Shown here: in pieces, positions 5,952-7,941 of the stretch
Position numbering within the stretch: position 1 is the first letter of the stretch
Layout: each line of letters begins with the position of its first letter
NCBI GenBank assembly: GCA_021776145.1
Contig: JAJFGM010000388.1
Location: forward strand, 1 to 7,941
Length of the DNA stretch: 7,941 nucleotides
Direction: 5' to 3'
Source: Kiloniellaceae bacterium
Lineage (GTDB): Bacteria > Pseudomonadota > Alphaproteobacteria > Kiloniellales > Kiloniellaceae
The notes under the pieces: generated by a model
What the model was told of the DNA's origin: nothing
Database searches by the model: none
The model's input: the letters and a program-made list of their open reading frames with translations, nothing else
Program-made: the position numbers and the translations under genes

Positions 5952-7941
5952 TATTCTCGATGCTATCGAAGGTAATGGTGCCTCCGGAGTCCAGTTCGAT
6001 GACGCCGGAGTCGTCGGTCAAGGGGCTCTCGATGTCATCTTGGGTAAAGCTGCTTCCATCATCTAAGATGGCCGTCCAGCCACCTGAAACACCGCTGAGA
6101 TCGATCGTATCGCTGCCGCTACCGCCAAAGACCAAGTCGTCTCCGGTGCCTGCGCTGTCGTCGAAAGTGAAAAGATCGTCACCCGTTTCGCCACGCAGCG
6201 TATCGTCACCGCTTCCGCCATCAAGCGTGTCATCTCCGCCGCCGCCGAAAAGCGTGTCGTCGCCCGCACCACCACTTAGATAATCGTCGCTTCCAGCCTG
6301 GCTACCCGACCCCGAGCCCGACCCCGAGCCCGACCCCGAGCCCGAGCCCGACCCGGAGCCCGACCCTGAACTGCTTCTCCCATCGCCGAAAAGCGTGTCG
6401 TCGCCAGCGCCGCCCTCGAGCGAATCGGCCCCACTCCCGCCATCAAGGGTATCGTCGCCATCCCCGCCATCGAGTGTATCGCGGCCCTTGCCGCCGTCGA
6501 GGAAGTCGTCACCAACCCCGCCATCGAGCGTGTCGTTTCCTTTGCCGCCGTCGAGGGAGTCGTCACCAATCCCGCCATCGAGCGTGTCGTTTCCTTTGCC
6601 GCCGTCGAGGGAATCGGCTCCGTCTCCACCAACCAGCACATCCGACCCAGACCTACCGATGAGAGTGTCGTCGCCGGCGCCGCCGCTCAGGGCGTCGTCG
6701 CGGTTGGTGCCGGTCAAGGTGATATTTTCAACGGTCGCGTCAACGGTAAGATCGAAACTGCTCGTAACCGCCTCGCCGCTTGCGTCGGTAGCGGTGACGC
6801 TTACTGAAATATCGCCGACGTCGCCGTCATCAGGTGTCCCGCTGAGTTCGCCGGTCGCGCTGTCGATCGACAACCAAAAGGGAAGCGCGGACCCATCGGA
6901 CAAGGTCGCCGAAAAGGTCAGGCTGTCGCCCACGTCGATATCGGCAAAGCTGCCCGAGACATCGAAGGAGAAAGCCGTGTCCTCGGTCGCGGTCACATCC
7001 GAAATCGACGTCACCGTCGGTGCATCGTTGACGTTGTCGACGGTGAGATCGAAGCTGATGCTGGCGATGGCACCGCTCTCGTCGGTGGCAGTGACGGTCA
7101 CCGTGACGTCGCCGACATCGTCGTTCCCGGGCGTCCCGCTGAGCTCACCCGTGTTGCTGTCGATGGAGAGCCAATCCGGCAGATCCGAGCCGTCGGCCAA
7201 GGTTGCGGTGAACGTCAGGCTATCGCCCGCGTCGATATCGGAGAAACTCCCCGAGACGTCGAAGGAGAAAGCCGCGTCTTCGGTCGCGGTCACATCCGAG
7301 ATCGACGTCACCGTCGGCGCGTCGTTGACGTTGTCGACCGTGAGATCGAAGTTGGTACTGACCGACGCACCACTTTCGTCGGTGGCGGTAACGCTCACGG
7401 AGATGTCACCGACATCGTCGTTGCCCGGTGTGCCGTTGAGTTCGCCGGTTACGCTGTCGATCGAGAGCCAGGATGGCAGAGCCGAACCGTCGGCAAGCGT
7501 CGCCGAATAGGACAGGCTGTCGCCGGTGTCAACATCGGCAAAGCTGCCCGAGACATCGAAGGAGAAAGCCGCGTCTTCGGTCGCCGTGGTGTCGCTGATC
7601 GAGGTAACCGTCGGCGCGTCGTTCACATTCTCGACTGAGATGTCGAAGCTGGAACTTACCGATGCGCCACTTTCGTCGGTTGCGGTTACACTGACCGCGA
7701 TATCGCCGATATCGTCGTTCCCGGGTATCCCGCTGAGCTCACCCGTGGCGCTGTCGATGGAGAGCCAATCCGGCAGATCCGAGCCGTCGGCAAGCGTCGC
7801 CGAATAGGACAGGCTGTCGCCAACGTCGACATCGGAGAAACTCCCCGAGACATCGAAGGAAAAAGCCGAATCCTCGGTCGCTGTCGCATCCGATATCGAC
7901 GTCACCGTCGGCGCGTCGTTGACGTTGTCGACCGTGAGGTC
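5941..7941 (-). CDS. RTX / cadherin-like repeat protein, likely T1SS substrate (5' partial)
   Basis: The frame is open from the right window edge to the stop TAG (complement of 5941-5943), giving 666 residues; the true start is outside. The GTG at 7903-7905 is an internal Val of a repeat, not a start. From N to C: end of a repeat (7906-7941, DLTVDNVNDAPT); three 99-residue and one ~92-residue cadherin-like repeats of CADG/He_PIG type, with motifs DVDxGDSL, LPxWLSIDSxTGELxGTP and VTATDxSG; eleven RTX nonapeptides (GGxGxDxLx) at 6388-6684; a Ser-Gly run (6301-6369); about five more RTX-like units (6100-6300); and a C-terminal tail ending GGTITFDSIENITW. The visible part is very acidic with no cysteine that I can find, as expected for a protein folding extracellularly with calcium. 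I infer a large secreted or surface adhesin exported by the adjacent convergent T1SS. The exact function, ligand and total length cannot be read here. Confidence 0.93.
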   Translation of the reverse strand, partial: DLTVDNVNDAPTVTSISDATATEDSAFSFDVSGSFSDVDVGDSLSYSATLADGSDLPDWLSIDSATGELSGIPGNDDIGDIAVSVTATDESGASVSSSFDISVENVNDAPTVTSISDTTATEDAAFSFDVSGSFADVDTGDSLSYSATLADGSALPSWLSIDSVTGELNGTPGNDDVGDISVSVTATDESGASVSTNFDLTVDNVNDAPTVTSISDVTATEDAAFSFDVSGSFSDIDAGDSLTFTATLADGSDLPDWLSIDSNTGELSGTPGNDDVGDVTVTVTATDESGAIASISFDLTVDNVNDAPTVTSISDVTATEDTAFSFDVSGSFADIDVGDSLTFSATLSDGSALPFWLSIDSATGELSGTPDDGDVGDISVSVTATDASGEAVTSSFDLTVDATVENITLTGTNRDDALSGGAGDDTLIGRSGSDVLVGGDGADSLDGGKGNDTLDGGIGDDSLDGGKGNDTLDGGVGDDFLDGGKGRDTLDGGDGDDTLDGGSGADSLEGGAGDDTLFGDGRSSSGSGSGSGSGSGSGSGSGSGSGSQAGSDDYLSGGAGDDTLFGGGGDDTLDGGSGDDTLRGETGDDLFTFDDSAGTGDDLVFGGSGSDTIDLSGVSGGWTAILDDGSSFTQDDIESPLTDDSGVIELDSGGTITFDSIENITW
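5944..6099 (-). other. Candidate C-terminal T1SS secretion signal
   Basis: The final 52 residues follow the last RTX unit, are acidic and rich in Ser, Gly and Thr, and end in a beta-prone stretch with hydrophobic last residues (GGTITFDSIENITW). Position and composition match the uncleaved C-terminal signals of RTX proteins. These signals have no strict consensus, so the call rests on context. Confidence 0.6.
6100..6300 (-). repeat. Distal RTX units after the Ser-Gly run
   Basis: After QAGSDDYLS come GGAGDDTLF, GGGGDDTLD, GGSGDDTLR and the decaying GETGDDLFT (6166-6273), then after a 12-residue spacer a final GGSGSDTID (6100-6126). They would form a second, shorter beta-roll adjoining the C-terminal tail, as is common just before a T1SS signal. 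Confidence 0.85.
6301..6369 (-). repeat. Hexanucleotide microsatellite encoding (Ser-Gly)11-Ser
   Basis: Twenty-three codons alternate Ser and Gly. Almost every Ser is TCG (one TCC, and AGC at the left end), and Gly alternates GGG and GGC, so the plus strand is a near-perfect array of CGACCC and CGAGCC hexamers. Copy changes would stay in frame and alter linker length only. It separates the eleven-unit RTX block from the distal RTX units. Confidence 0.9.
6388..6684 (-). repeat. RTX nonapeptide block, eleven units
   Basis: Eleven consecutive 27-base units encode GGxGxDxLx, from GGAGDDTLI (6658-6684) down to GGAGDDTLF (6388-6414). Such units form calcium-bound parallel beta-rolls that fold after export through T1SS. 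Nine of the eleven start with GG and have Asp at position 6; GRSGSDVLV is the most divergent. Confidence 0.93.
6463..6624 (-). repeat. 54-bp tandem repeat inside the RTX block (3 copies)
   Basis: Three copies of 54 bases at 6463-6516, 6517-6570 and 6571-6624, each encoding two nonapeptides of the form GGKGxDTLDGGxGDDxLD, in a frame offset from the nonapeptide boundary. The copies at 6517 and 6571 are nearly identical in DNA; the one at 6463 is more diverged. This suggests the block grew by duplication of nonapeptide pairs rather than single units. Confidence 0.8.
6739..7941 (-). repeat. Tandem 297-bp cadherin-like (CADG/He_PIG) repeats
   Basis: In-frame coding repeats with a period of exactly 297 bases (99 codons): unit 1 at 7609-7905, unit 2 at 7312-7608, unit 3 at 7015-7311, and a final unit 4 at 6739-7014 lacking the NVNDAPT linker. 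The last 12 codons of another unit occupy 7906-7941, so the array continues beyond the window. DNA similarity between units is high, in places near identity (for example 7737-7790 with 7143-7196), which indicates recent duplication or gene conversion. Confidence 0.92.

Noticed and set aside
5981..6015. Possible terminator hairpin near the convergent gene ends (CTCCGGAG palindrome)
   Set aside because: Short stem with no T-run on either strand and located inside RTX coding sequence.
6301..6369. CRISPR-like or regulatory direct repeats
   Set aside because: The repeats are contiguous in-frame hexamers with no spacers, encoding Ser-Gly within a continuous gene.
6395..7510. Long plus-strand open frame (371 codons) opposite the RTX/cadherin-like gene, continued at 7526-7807
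   Set aside because: Its Ser/Pro-rich product is the antisense reading of Asp/Gly-rich repeats, which contain few antisense stops. It has no ribosome site or recognisable domain, and the opposite strand has clear RTX and CADG motifs.
7903..7905. GTG as the start of the RTX/cadherin-like gene
   Set aside because: It is the Val of the repeated TVTSISD motif, and the frame stays open with repeat sequence (NVNDAPT) to the window edge.

Overview
The window looks like accessory chromosomal DNA from a high-GC Gram-negative bacterium. An alphaproteobacterium (Rhodospirillales-like) is my best guess, from GC-rich codon use and the style of the type I secretion (T1SS) and RTX proteins. There is no rRNA or other taxonomic marker, so this is inference. 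Coding density is essentially complete: there is no gap over 300 bases, and no tRNA, rRNA, CRISPR array or insertion sequence is visible.

Layout, left to right. (1) 2-1360 (+): 3' part of an ABC-type exporter subunit whose N-terminus lies outside the window. (2) 1360-3537 (+): a second, complete ABC exporter subunit, 725 residues, with an N-terminal C39-like domain that appears to lack the catalytic residues. (3) 3542-4900 (+): a HlyD-type membrane fusion protein (periplasmic adaptor). (4) 4881-5951 (+): an aminoglycoside-phosphotransferase/choline-kinase-fold kinase. These four genes touch or overlap, or are separated by only 4 bases, so they read as one translationally coupled operon. (5) 5941-7941 (-), running off the right edge: the C-terminal 666 residues of a large repetitive calcium-binding protein. 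It has at least four ~99-residue cadherin-like (CADG/He_PIG) repeats, then RTX nonapeptides interrupted by a Ser-Gly dipeptide run, then a C-terminal tail of the kind used as a T1SS signal.

How they may work together. Two different ABC subunits would form a heterodimeric inner-membrane exporter, the HlyD protein would bridge to a TolC-like outer-membrane channel (not in the window), and the convergent RTX/cadherin-like protein is the obvious candidate substrate, probably a surface or secreted adhesin. The kinase has no standard place in T1SS and is the least explained member.

Most notable points: both ABC subunits carry an LPxG(I/V)KQ sequence where LSGGQ is expected; the first also has Gln in place of the switch histidine; the kinase is embedded in the export operon with an altered catalytic loop; and the adhesin repeats show a mosaic duplication history at DNA level.
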